14,236 bases of DNA from Acidobacteriaceae bacterium (GTDB lineage Bacteria; Acidobacteriota; Terriglobia; Terriglobales; Acidobacteriaceae): assembly GCA_031296355.1 (NCBI GenBank), contig JARLFX010000379.1:1-14236 (forward strand), in the 5' to 3' direction. The translations under genes and the position numbers were made by a program. The stretch's first letter is position 1; each line of letters opens with the position of its first letter. The notes beneath the pieces are model-generated. The model worked only from the letters and a program-made list of their open reading frames with translations, was not told the origin of the DNA and searched no databases. Of this stretch, positions 7,604 through 14,192 are shown piece after piece.

Positions 7604-8590
7604 ATGATCGTCATTACCGGAGGCGCTGGTTTTATCGGCTCCAATCTCGTTGCCGCTCTGGATGCGCGCGGTGATGACGATATTGTTGTTTGTGATCGAC
7701 TGCACAGCGGCAACAAATGGCGCAATCTGGCAAAACATCGTCTTGCCGATCTGATTGTTCCTGACCAGATTGACGATTTCCTGGCCCGTCATCGACACCA
7801 GATCCGGGCCTTATTTCATTTGGGAGCCATTTCCGCGACAACCGCAATCGACGGTGATGCGGTCGTCGAGACCAATTTCCGCCTGTCGATGCGTTTGTGG
7901 GATTGGTGCGTCACCGCCCAGGTGCCTTTCATTTACGCCTCTTCGGCGGCAACCTATGGCGACGGCTCATTCGGCTTTGACGACGATAACGATCCGCGAG
8001 CCCTGCGACAGCTTCGGCCCCTGAATCTGTACGGCTGGAGCAAATGGTTGTTTGATCTGCGCGTGCGATCCCTGGCCGCAGCTGGAAAGCCAACACCGCC
8101 TCACTGGATTGGGCTGAAATTCTTTAATGTCTTTGGCCCGAATGAATATCACAAGGGCGAAATGAAAAGCGTTATCGCGACCTTGACGACCCAGATCCAG
8201 GAAGGGGGCCGCGCCCGACTGTTCAAATCGCATCATCCCGACTATACCGACGGCGGCCAATTGCGCGATTTTGTCTGGATCGATGACGTCATCGATGTCA
8301 TGCTCTGGTTATATGCACAACCGAACGTAAATGGCATTTTCAATGTCGGTACCGGTCGGTCTCGCACTTATTACGATTTAGCCACGGCTGTTTTTCGTGC
8401 CCTGAACCACGATGTCGACATCGACTATGTCGATATGCCCCTGGCCTTGCGCGAAAAATACCAATATTTTACCGAAGCGCGCATGGAGCGCCTGATCGCG
8501 GCCGGCTATTCGCGGCCCTTTACGCTTTTGGAAGACGCGGTGACAACCTATGTCCGCGACAATCTGATCAACGCCGACCCTTACCGGTGA
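7604..8590 (+). CDS. hldD: ADP-L-glycero-D-manno-heptose-6-epimerase
   Basis: This 328-residue extended SDR epimerase converts ADP-D-glycero-D-manno-heptose to the L-glycero form, the last step of the nucleotide-heptose pathway in the cytoplasm. The NAD(P)-binding GGAGFIG is at residues 6-12. A YASSAATYG segment lies at 111-119, and the catalytic Tyr143/Lys147 sit in YGWSK. FFNVFGPNEYHKG (173-185) and a late YQYFTEA are HldD-specific signatures that separate it from UDP-glucose 4-epimerases. Length fits the family (about 310-330). AAGGGG at 7592-7597, 6 nt before the ATG, supports the start. It follows paralog 3 by 94 bp and precedes gmhA by 6 bp, so it is probably the first heptose gene of an operon. 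Confidence 0.95.
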   Translation: MIVITGGAGFIGSNLVAALDARGDDDIVVCDRLHSGNKWRNLAKHRLADLIVPDQIDDFLARHRHQIRALFHLGAISATTAIDGDAVVETNFRLSMRLWDWCVTAQVPFIYASSAATYGDGSFGFDDDNDPRALRQLRPLNLYGWSKWLFDLRVRSLAAAGKPTPPHWIGLKFFNVFGPNEYHKGEMKSVIATLTTQIQEGGRARLFKSHHPDYTDGGQLRDFVWIDDVIDVMLWLYAQPNVNGIFNVGTGRSRTYYDLATAVFRALNHDVDIDYVDMPLALREKYQYFTEARMERLIAAGYSRPFTLLEDAVTTYVRDNLINADPYR

Positions 8591-8596
8591 CCCGCC

Positions 8597-9175
8597 ATGG
8601 ACCTGAAGAGCTTTTTCCAGTCGGAATGTGCCGACCATACCGCAACCGCGCAGCGTACCTGCGAGGCGCTGGCTGAACCTTTTGCCCATCTTGTCGCCGC
8701 GGCTATCGCGACAATCAAGGCCGGCCGGACCGTGTTTTTCTTCGGTAATGGTGGCAGTGCCGCCGACGCCCAACATCTGGCAACCGAACTGACGGTTCGT
8801 TATAGCAAGAACCGGGCGCCAATCGCGGCGATCGCCTTGACCACCGACAGTTCGGCTCTGACGGCGATCGGCAATGATCTGGGCTTTGACCATCTGTTCG
8901 AGCGCCAGATTGAAGCGCTGGGCCGCCCCGGCGATCTGGCCATTGCGATCACCACCTCCGGCCAAAGCGCCAACGTGACCTTGGCCCTCCAGATGGCCCG
9001 GCGGATCGGTATGACCCCGGCGGCACTGACCGGGCGGGATGGCGGCACCTTGCCTGGACTCGCGGATCCGCTGCTGATCGTACCCTCGCAAACGACCGCT
9101 CGAATTCAGGAAATGCACATCCTGATCGGTCACAGCTTTTGCGATGCCCTCGAACGCGAGCTCGGCTTGGTATGA
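8597..9175 (+). CDS. gmhA: Phosphoheptose (sedoheptulose-7-phosphate) isomerase
   Basis: This 192-residue SIS-domain enzyme isomerises D-sedoheptulose 7-phosphate to D-glycero-D-manno-heptose 7-phosphate, the entry step of ADP-heptose synthesis. FGNGGSAADAQHLATEL (49-65) holds the phosphate-binding loop and the zinc ligands His60 and Glu64. TTSGQSANV (119-127) is the second phosphate loop. QEMHILIGH (171-179) supplies the remaining ligands, Gln171 and His179. All positions match the known GmhA site within one residue, and the length is normal. No good Shine-Dalgarno precedes the ATG, which is 6 bp after the hldD stop, so reinitiation is likely. Its stop overlaps the next start as ATGA (9172-9175). 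Confidence 0.95.
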   Translation: MDLKSFFQSECADHTATAQRTCEALAEPFAHLVAAAIATIKAGRTVFFFGNGGSAADAQHLATELTVRYSKNRAPIAAIALTTDSSALTAIGNDLGFDHLFERQIEALGRPGDLAIAITTSGQSANVTLALQMARRIGMTPAALTGRDGGTLPGLADPLLIVPSQTTARIQEMHILIGHSFCDALERELGLV

Positions 9176-10671
9176 GCGCGACTGCCAACAGTTCTTGCCA
9201 ATATGATGCAAACGACCTTGCCCAGACCATTGAGGCCTGGCGCAACGTCACCGTTCTGTGCCTGGGCGATGTCATGCTGGACCGTTACGTTTACGGTCAG
9301 GTTGATCGGATCTCACCCGAGGCACCAATCCCGGTCCTTCGGGTTGTCCGCGAAAGCCTGATGTTGGGAGGTGCCGGAAACGTTGTCCGCAATCTGGCTG
9401 TCCTGGGCGCAACGACGGTGTTCGTTTCGGTTATCGGTGACGACGATGCCGGACCGCAGTTGGGCGCCTTGTTGGGCAAGGAAGTCCGGGTCGAGCCGCA
9501 CCTCCTGATCCAGCGGGGTCGCTCCACAACCATCAAGACCCGCTTCATTGCCGGATCCCACCATCTTCTGCGCACGGATTGGGAAACGGTGCGACCGATT
9601 GATCAAGGCATTTGCCATGAAATCCAGCGAACTGCCGCAGCCTGTCTGGCGCACTGTCAACTGGTGGTCTTGTCCGACTATGGTAAGGGCGTTTTGACCC
9701 CTGAGGTCGTGCGTAGCGTTATCGACGCCGCGATTGCGGCCGGCAAACCGGTTATCGTCGACCCGAAAGGTAACGATTTCGCCCGTTATCGCGGGGCAAC
9801 CCTGATTACCCCGAACCGGGGCGAACTGGTTGCTGCCAGCCGCCAGCCCTGCAATGATCTCGATGGTATTGTCGCGGCGGCGCGACGCTTGATAGTCGAC
9901 AACGATTTTGGCGCCATGCTGGTCACCTTGAGCGAACAGGGTATGGTGCTGGTTGGCGCCGACGGCTCCATTGATGCCATTCCCGCTCAGGCCCGAGAGG
10001 TCTTTGACGTCTCGGGCGCCGGCGATACTGTGATTTCGGTGCTGGCTGCAGCCCTGGGCGCCGGGGCAGCCCTGCCGGCAGCGATGCGGCTGGCCAATGT
10101 CGCTGCCGGTATCGTCGTTGGCAAGGTTGGCACTGCCACGGTTCATCCTCAAGAGCTCAACCGGGCCTTGCTTGATCAGCGTCTGATGAGCGACACCGGG
10201 AAGGTCGTCACCGTGCCGGAAGCCATCGATCAGATTGCCAAATGGCGATTGGCCGAGTTACGGATTGGTTTCACCAACGGGTGTTTCGATCTGCTCCATC
10301 CCGGACACATTTCTCTGCTGCGCCAGGCTCGACGTGCCTGCGATCGGCTGATCGTCGGCCTCAACAGTGATGCTTCTGTTCGCAGGCTGAACAAGGGGCC
10401 GGAGCGACCGGTGCAGAATGAAGCGGCGCGGGCGACGGTCTTGTCATCGTTGGCGCCCGTTGACCTTGTCGTCTTGTTTGATGACGACACGCCCCGGGAA
10501 TTGATCCGCGCCTTGCGCCCTGACCTTCTCGTCAAAGGCGCCGATTATACGATCGAGACGGTCGTCGGTGCCGATCTGGTGCAAGGCTATGGCGGAACCG
10601 TGCTTTTGGCCGAGCTCGAACAGGGCCACAGCACAACCAATCTGGTGCAGCGAATGCGCAATGGCCGGTAA
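9172..10671 (+). CDS. hldE: Bifunctional heptose-7-phosphate kinase / heptose-1-phosphate adenylyltransferase
   Basis: This 499-residue fusion enzyme catalyses two steps: phosphorylation of heptose 7-phosphate at C1, and later transfer of AMP to heptose 1-phosphate. The N-terminal ribokinase-like domain shows GDVMLDRYVYG (32-42), GGAGNVVRNLAVLG (66-79) and FDVSGAGDT (278-286) with the catalytic Asp285. The C-terminal nucleotidyltransferase domain has FTNGCFDLLHPGH (367-379), whose HPGH is the HxGH motif. The frame is open from 9139, but the ATG at 9172 is chosen because it overlaps the gmhA stop as ATGA and gives the usual protein beginning and length. The intermediate phosphatase gene gmhB is not in the window. 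A strong stem-loop follows the stop within a few bases. Confidence 0.95.
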   Translation: MSATANSSCQYDANDLAQTIEAWRNVTVLCLGDVMLDRYVYGQVDRISPEAPIPVLRVVRESLMLGGAGNVVRNLAVLGATTVFVSVIGDDDAGPQLGALLGKEVRVEPHLLIQRGRSTTIKTRFIAGSHHLLRTDWETVRPIDQGICHEIQRTAAACLAHCQLVVLSDYGKGVLTPEVVRSVIDAAIAAGKPVIVDPKGNDFARYRGATLITPNRGELVAASRQPCNDLDGIVAAARRLIVDNDFGAMLVTLSEQGMVLVGADGSIDAIPAQAREVFDVSGAGDTVISVLAAALGAGAALPAAMRLANVAAGIVVGKVGTATVHPQELNRALLDQRLMSDTGKVVTVPEAIDQIAKWRLAELRIGFTNGCFDLLHPGHISLLRQARRACDRLIVGLNSDASVRRLNKGPERPVQNEAARATVLSSLAPVDLVVLFDDDTPRELIRALRPDLLVKGADYTIETVVGADLVQGYGGTVLLAELEQGHSTTNLVQRMRNGR

Positions 10672-10673
10672 CG

Positions 10674-10704
10674 ATATCATCGTCAATTTCGTAGACGATG
10701 ATAT
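10674..10704 (+). terminator. Stem-loop directly after hldE
   Basis: ATATCATCGTC (10674-10684) and GACGATGATAT (10694-10704) form a perfect 11-bp stem with a 9-nt loop, starting 2 nt after the hldE stop. It is followed by GGGGGG instead of a U-tract, so it is an atypical terminator or a 3'-end stabilising hairpin. The IS element begins within a few bases of its right arm, which may have removed a natural U-tract. Confidence 0.5.
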
Positions 10705-10716
10705 GGGGGGCATCGC

Positions 10717-11834
10717 GGTGTTGACGGACAAATCGAACCGCTCTCGTGAAAGCCGGTCGTGGGATAGGCTCAGGTTGCCTTCCGCCGTTCTGGTTCTGAT
10801 TACTCGATGCCGAACGAGCGCAACGATGAAGTCCGCCGCAAGTTTTTCAAAGCGCGTTGTCAGGTTGAGAACCGGCGCGCCTACGATGCGGTGTTACGCG
10901 ATCGAGGCAGCCTGACGGTGCGGGTGACGCCCGAAGCGCTGGCGGCGTGGCATCCGGAAAAGACCGACCAGCGGGGACGGTCGCCGCATTATTTGGACCT
11001 CGCCATCGAGACCGCGACGATGTTGCGCCTGGCTTTTGGACGACCCTGGCGGCAGACAGAAGGCTTGCTGCGTTCGGTGGCGATGCTGCTGGGTTTTTTG
11101 GCCATCGACATTCCCGGCCATACGACGTTGTCGCGCCGTAGCGCCGCCCTGTCCTTGGCCACCGCCCGGAGCCAGACGGTTGGCCCCGTCATCGTGGTTA
11201 TCGACAGCACCGGGCTGAAGGTCTTCGGCGCTGGCGAGGGACTGATCGCCAAGCACGGCGGCCGTGACCCGCGGACTTGGCGCAAACTGCATTTGGCGGT
11301 CGATCCGGACAACGGCGAGATCCTGGCCTCGGCCCTGACCGGAACCGAGGATGGCGACGCCTCGCTGGTCGGGCCCGCTACTCGATCAGATCGCCGCGCC
11401 GATCACCGCCGTCCTGGCCGATGGCGCCTACGACGGCGAACCTATCTATCGGGCCGTCGCCGAACGGGCTCCCGAGGCCACCGTGATCATCCCACCCCGC
11501 GCCACCGCGGTGGCCAGTGAAGTCGCCGCTACCGGAATCCCGACACCGCGCGACCGCCACATCGCGATGATCGCCGGCACAGGGCGGCTGGGATGGCAGA
11601 AGACTGTCGGCTACGGCCGGCGCTCTCTCGTCGAAACGGCGATGTTTCGTTACAAGACCGTCATTGGGCGAACCCTCGGCGCCCGGACTCTGTCTGCTCA
11701 AAAGGTCGAGGCCAGGATCGCCTGCAAGGTTCTCAACCGCATGATTGCTCTCGGAATGCCGATCCCCCGCAAGGTTGCCTGAAGCACGGAGAATGGCCGA
11801 ACTCCGCCCTTCTTCGGATTTGTGCATCAACGTG
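10717..11834 (+). mobile_element. IS5-family insertion sequence, IS903-like (approximate ends)
   Basis: The transposase is flanked by imperfect inverted repeats. GGTGTTGACGGACAAATC at 10717-10734 faces the reverse complement of 11817-11834, CACGTTGATGCACAAATC; 13 of 18 positions match, and both end inward in ACAAATC. IS903-group ends likewise finish in AAATC. A weaker match (GCATC) extends outward on both sides, so the true ends may lie nearer 10705 and 11840. No clear 9-bp target duplication is seen. The only shared flank is ATAT at 10701-10704 and 11841-11844. The ends appear worn or have recombined. Confidence 0.55.
10807..11782 (+). pseudogene. IS5-family (IS903-like) transposase, frameshifted
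   Basis: DDE transposase that would cut and paste the surrounding IS. The first frame (10807 to about 11376) carries RAYDAVLRDRGSLTVRV, VVIDSTGLKVFGAGEG with the first catalytic Asp133, and TWRKLHLAVDPDNGEI. The second frame continues to 11782 with LADGAYDG (second Asp) and RRSLVETAMFRYK (Glu), ending NRMIALGMPIPRKVA much as IS903 ends. Joining VGP directly to LLDQI needs removal of one C from GGGCCC at 11371-11376, so a single-base insertion splits an otherwise complete protein of about 325 residues. All three DDE residues survive, but in different frames. There is no slippery motif resembling known programmed frameshifts, so a mutation or sequencing error is likelier. Confidence 0.82.
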
Positions 11835-11891
11835 ATGCGTATATCCATTTTATTCTAAGCGTTTTAATAGCGCCGTCCCTCAAATGGTCCC

Positions 11892-11920
11892 TTGGCGCGA
11901 CTCAGCCGATGCGGTAGAAT
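11892..11920 (+). promoter_or_regulatory. Putative vapBC promoter
   Basis: TTGGCG (11892-11897) and TAGAAT (11915-11920) are separated by exactly 17 bp, matching the sigma-70 consensus at 4/6 and 5/6 positions. Transcription would start near 11927, about 30 nt before the vapB ATG. The -10 box overlaps a direct repeat GGTAGAA (11913-11919 and 11921-11927), which could be an operator for VapB autorepression. Confidence 0.45.
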
Positions 11921-11957
11921 GGTAGAAATATGCAAAAAAATAAAGAATGGAAGTGCC

Positions 11958-12206
11958 ATGAACCTCAACGTCAAAGACCCTGAAGCGCATCGGCTGGCGC
12001 AAGCAATCTCCCGTGCCACGGGTGAGAGTATGACCCAGGTGGTCAGGGAAGCCCTGCGCGAACGCTTTGCCAAGATCGAGCGGCGGAAGGGCCGAGCGAG
12101 CGTGGAAGAGTTGCTGGCGATTGCAGATCGGGCAGCGGCCCATGTGAATGGCCCATACGCCGCTCATGCCGAGTTGCTCTACGATGAAGACGGCCTGCCG
12201 AAATGA
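11958..12206 (+). CDS. vapB: VapB-family antitoxin
   Basis: This 82-residue protein fits the antitoxins that neutralise PIN-domain toxins. MNLNVKDPEAHRLAQAISRA followed by TGESMTQVVREALRERF is a ribbon-helix-helix-like DNA-binding N-terminus of the Rv0623 type. The C-terminal part, with HAELLYDEDGLPK, is the flexible toxin-binding tail; a YDEDGLPK ending is typical of the family. The frame is open from 11892, but the ATG at 11958 is preferred. GGAAG at 11949-11953 precedes it closely, and the upstream extension lacks family similarity and would overlap the likely promoter. The TGA overlaps the toxin ATG (ATGA, 12203-12206), the normal coupling in VapBC operons. VapB, alone or with VapC, usually represses its own promoter. 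Confidence 0.9.
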   Translation: MNLNVKDPEAHRLAQAISRATGESMTQVVREALRERFAKIERRKGRASVEELLAIADRAAAHVNGPYAAHAELLYDEDGLPK

Positions 12207-12598
12207 TCCTCGATACCTCGGCCATGGTCGCAATCCTCTACCGGGAGGCAGAAGCAGCGGCCTTCGTTCAGCTTATTCATGATGATGCTGGTATGTGCCG
12301 CATCAGCGTGGCAAGCTATGTCGAACTGTCCATGGTCCTGGAAAAGCAACTTGGCCCCGAGGGGATGCGCCAGGCTGAGGCTTTTTTGCGGCGCGCGGGC
12401 ATCGTTGTCGAGCCTGTCACGGTCGAACAGGGAGAACTGGCACGCCAAGCTTTTCTCGATTTCGGGAAAGGCCGCCACAAGGCAGGGCTGAATTTTGGCG
12501 ATTGCTTCTCTTACGCGCTGGCGAAGGCCACAGGAGAACCACTCTTGTTCAAGGGCAACGATTTCGCGGCAACCGATATCCAGGCTGCGGTGTCTTGA
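12203..12598 (+). CDS. vapC: VapC-family PIN-domain ribonuclease toxin
   Basis: This 131-residue PIN-domain protein belongs to a family of Mg-dependent RNases that cut tRNA or rRNA and stop growth when the antitoxin is lost. MILDTSAMVAIL places the first acidic residue at Asp4. SYVELSMVLE gives Glu41. NFGDCFSYALAKA gives Asp100, and LLFKGNDFAATDI gives Asp120 (with Asp125 nearby). The acidic quartet is therefore intact and the protein has the normal length, so it is probably functional. It begins by a 4-bp overlap with vapB. The VapC30/FitB-like subgroup is suggested by the LFKGNDF block. The specific RNA target cannot be predicted. A weak stem (CCGAGA 12627-12632, TCTCGG 12640-12645) follows without a U-tract. 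Confidence 0.92.
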   Translation: MILDTSAMVAILYREAEAAAFVQLIHDDAGMCRISVASYVELSMVLEKQLGPEGMRQAEAFLRRAGIVVEPVTVEQGELARQAFLDFGKGRHKAGLNFGDCFSYALAKATGEPLLFKGNDFAATDIQAAVS

Positions 12599-12786
12599 TG
12601 CGAAACCCGCCTTGACGTCATGGAGGCCGAGATTCCACCTCTCGGGTGATAAACGGGCGGAAGGCCTATCCGAACGGAATTGCACGGTAAGAGCCCGGCA
12701 TTTCGGCCAAAAACCATCGCTTGATTGCCGTTGTGATAGTATTCATCCCGTCATGGCTGTTTTTGGGAGAAACGTTGCGGGAAATC
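12599..12786. other. Non-coding stretch after vapC
   Basis: No convincing gene. A reading frame from 12721 to 13098 runs through the repeats that follow and has no recognisable domain, so it is not annotated. The only structure seen here is the short stem near 12627-12645. Confidence 0.5.
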
Positions 12787-12889
12787 ATGGCGGGTAATTC
12801 GGATTTCTCGCCATCTCCCCGCCGGAATGCCCGTATTTCCCGCCATAAACTGGCACCGATCCCTGGGGATGATATGGCGGGGAATACCG
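12787..12889. repeat. Array of four ATGGCGGG-type motifs in both orientations
   Basis: Four related 15-16-mers occur in about 100 bp: ATGGCGGGTAATTCGG (12787-12802, plus), ATGGCGAGAAATCCG (12800-12814, minus), ATGGCGGGAAATACGG (12831-12846, minus) and ATGGCGGGGAATACCG (12874-12889, plus). The first pair forms an imperfect 28-bp palindrome. The last two form an inverted repeat matching at 14/16 positions with a 27-nt gap. Repeated binding-site arrays of this kind occur at ends of some insertion sequences (for example IS21-type) or as regulator sites. Which applies here is not known. Confidence 0.6.
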
Positions 12890-12904
12890 ACACCACCGGC
12901 CTGG

Positions 12905-12998
12905 AGCTGTTTCCGATCACGTTGGATCGGAAACAGCTTAGATCTTTGTTTTGTCGCATTTTCTACGCCCACCCGGAACCCACTTGGTCGGAAAATGC
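12905..12998. repeat. Alphaproteobacterial interspersed palindromic repeat (RPE-like)
   Basis: The first part is a perfect 14-bp inverted repeat, AGCTGTTTCCGATC (12905-12918) and GATCGGAAACAGCT (12925-12938), with a 6-nt loop. The second part is an 8-bp inverted repeat, GCATTTTC (12956-12963) and GAAAATGC (12991-12998), enclosing ACCCGGAACCCACTTGGTCG. This two-part arrangement resembles from memory the intergenic palindromic elements dispersed in rhizobial and related alphaproteobacterial genomes. They are not protein coding and may form RNA hairpins at transcript ends. Confidence 0.7.
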
Positions 12999-13000
12999 TC

Positions 13001-13097
13001 TAGTGGGGTGCGTCGCTGAAAATGAGAGGATCTCTAGCCGCCGTCATGCCCGCGTTCGCGAGGGCAACGGTAGCAAATTCGATGACGCACCCCACTA
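13001..13097. mobile_element. MITE-like element with TA target duplication
   Basis: GTGGGGTGCGTC (13003-13014) and GACGCACCCCAC (13084-13095) are perfect terminal inverted repeats, each flanked by TA (13001-13002 and 13096-13097). With the adjacent bases the palindromic arms reach 15 bp (13000-13014/13084-13098). The interior holds a further hairpin, TGCCCGCGTTCGCGAGGGCA, at about 13047-13066. It codes for nothing. TA duplication is the hallmark of IS630/Tc1-mariner elements, so this is probably a non-autonomous derivative of such an IS. Its left end sits on the last bases of the palindromic repeat and its right end abuts a truncated resolvase gene. Confidence 0.7.
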
Positions 13098-13388
13098 GCC
13101 GGCCGCATGATGCTGCAAATGCTTGGCTCTTTTGCCGAATTCGAGCGAGCTATGGTCCGCGAGCGTACCCAGGCCGGATTGAAGGCCGCCCGTGCCCAGG
13201 GGCGAACCGCTGGACGACGCCCCAAGCTTATACCGGATCAGGAAATCGAGATCCTCTGCATGCTCACCCAAGGCAGAGCCGCAGCCGATATCGCCCGGCT
13301 GTTTCGAGTCCATCGCGCCACCATCAGCCGTGTCCTGGCTGAAGCCAGGACCAGCGAGATGGCCAGAAGTAACGAAAAGGCCTTCTGA
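13098..13388 (+). pseudogene. Serine resolvase, C-terminal fragment
   Basis: The frame entering from the MITE boundary reads AGRMMLQMLGSFAEFERAMV, then RERTQAGLKAARAQGRTAGR. This is the long helix E and hinge of Tn3-type serine resolvases (family pattern GRxMLxxLGxFAEFERxxxxER). The next part, IPDQEIEILCMLTQGRAAAD followed by IARLFRVHRATISRVL, is the DNA-binding helix-turn-helix. The catalytic N-terminal half with the nucleophilic Ser is missing, and no resolvase N-terminus is visible in the 500 bp upstream. The remnant cannot recombine DNA, although its DNA-binding part could still be made from the ATG at 13107 if transcribed. The break coincides with the right end of the MITE. Confidence 0.85.
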
Positions 13389-13397
13389 TACGCATAA

Positions 13398-13423
13398 GGG
13401 GACGAAGCAGGAACATCACGCTG
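13398..13423 (-). repeat. Possible outer end of the Tn3-family element
   Basis: GGGGACGAAGCAGG begins at 13398, 15 bp outside the tnpA stop. Tn3-family terminal inverted repeats are about 38 bp, start GGGG and lie just beyond the end of tnpA. The inner part ACATCACGCTG only loosely recalls the usual ACGCTAAG. The second end is not in the window, so this is tentative. Confidence 0.25.
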
Positions 13424-14192
13424 CCCTGAGAAAGGCAGCGGGCGGGGTGCGCAGTGGCCTCAATCCGTCAATGTTTTCCGACACCCCGTGCTCGGCTCCC
13501 CATATGTAATCGCCGGTCAGGTTCACATGCTCCCAACCAAGAGGTGACAGGTGAGCCAGGAGGTGATCGGGGACGTCCTGCGTCTGGCGCAGTGTGATGA
13601 CAGCGCGCTCAAGGTATCGCGTGTTCCACAGGATGATCGCGGTGACGAGGAGGTTGAGACCGGACGCGCGGTGTTGCTGGTTCTCGTATGTCCGATCACG
13701 GATCTCTCCCAGCCGGTGGATGAATACTGCCCGTGCGAGGCTGTTGCGGGCCTCACCCTTGTTGAGTTCCTGGCCGGTGGTGCGCCGCAGTTCGGGATCC
13801 TCGATCCAGTCGAGGGTGAACAAGGTCCGCTCCAGCCGGCCAAGCTCGCGCAGCGCCGCGGCGACACCGTTCTGCCGGGGGTAGGAGGCGAGCTGACGCA
13901 TGATCAGCGAGGCGGTCACGGTACCGGTGCGAATGGACGCGATGATACGCAAGATCTCCGACCAGTGGGCGCGGATCAGGGCGACGTTGATGCGCCCAGC
14001 GATGAGCGGTTGGAGCGTAGGGTAGTCGGACGGCTTACCGAAGCTATAGAGACGCCGGTGCTTCAGGCCCGGGATGCGCGGGGCGAACAGAAAGCTGTAG
14101 CGCGACAATCTGGATGAGAGGTTCGCGTCAATCAGGATGAGGATTGGCAGTCGCGACGGGACGATGATTGACGCTCCGCGACATGGTTGCAA
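13416..14192 (-). pseudogene. tnpA: Tn3-family transposase TnpA, C-terminal remnant
   Basis: About 230 residues match the end of Tn3-family transposases (normally near 1000 residues). Conserved blocks include [73 protein letters not shown], and [19 protein letters not shown] near the C-terminus. Similarity starts abruptly at about 14100. Upstream the frame reads [11 protein letters not shown] and other unrelated residues, and the DT(H/G)G Asp block that should lie shortly before is absent. Everything upstream, including two catalytic Asp residues, is therefore lost and the protein is inactive. It converges tail-to-tail with the resolvase fragment 28 bp away. That is not the usual tnpR-tnpA order, so the two pieces may come from different transposons. 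Confidence 0.88.

Noticed and set aside
8378..10152. Long minus-strand frames opposite hldD, gmhA and hldE
   Set aside because: Each mirrors a gene with complete catalytic motifs on the plus strand, and none shows a recognisable domain.
11371..11376. Programmed ribosomal frameshift in the IS transposase
   Set aside because: The junction would need a +1 shift at GGGCCC, which is not a known slippery motif. A single-base insertion explains it more simply.
10701..11844. ATAT on both sides of the IS as a 4-bp target duplication
   Set aside because: The sequence is low in complexity and the element ends are unclear. IS903-type elements normally give 9 bp, and no 9-bp match is present.
12721..13098. 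125-residue reading frame on the plus strand
   Set aside because: It runs through the motif array, the palindromic repeat and the MITE, has no domain pattern and no ribosome binding site.
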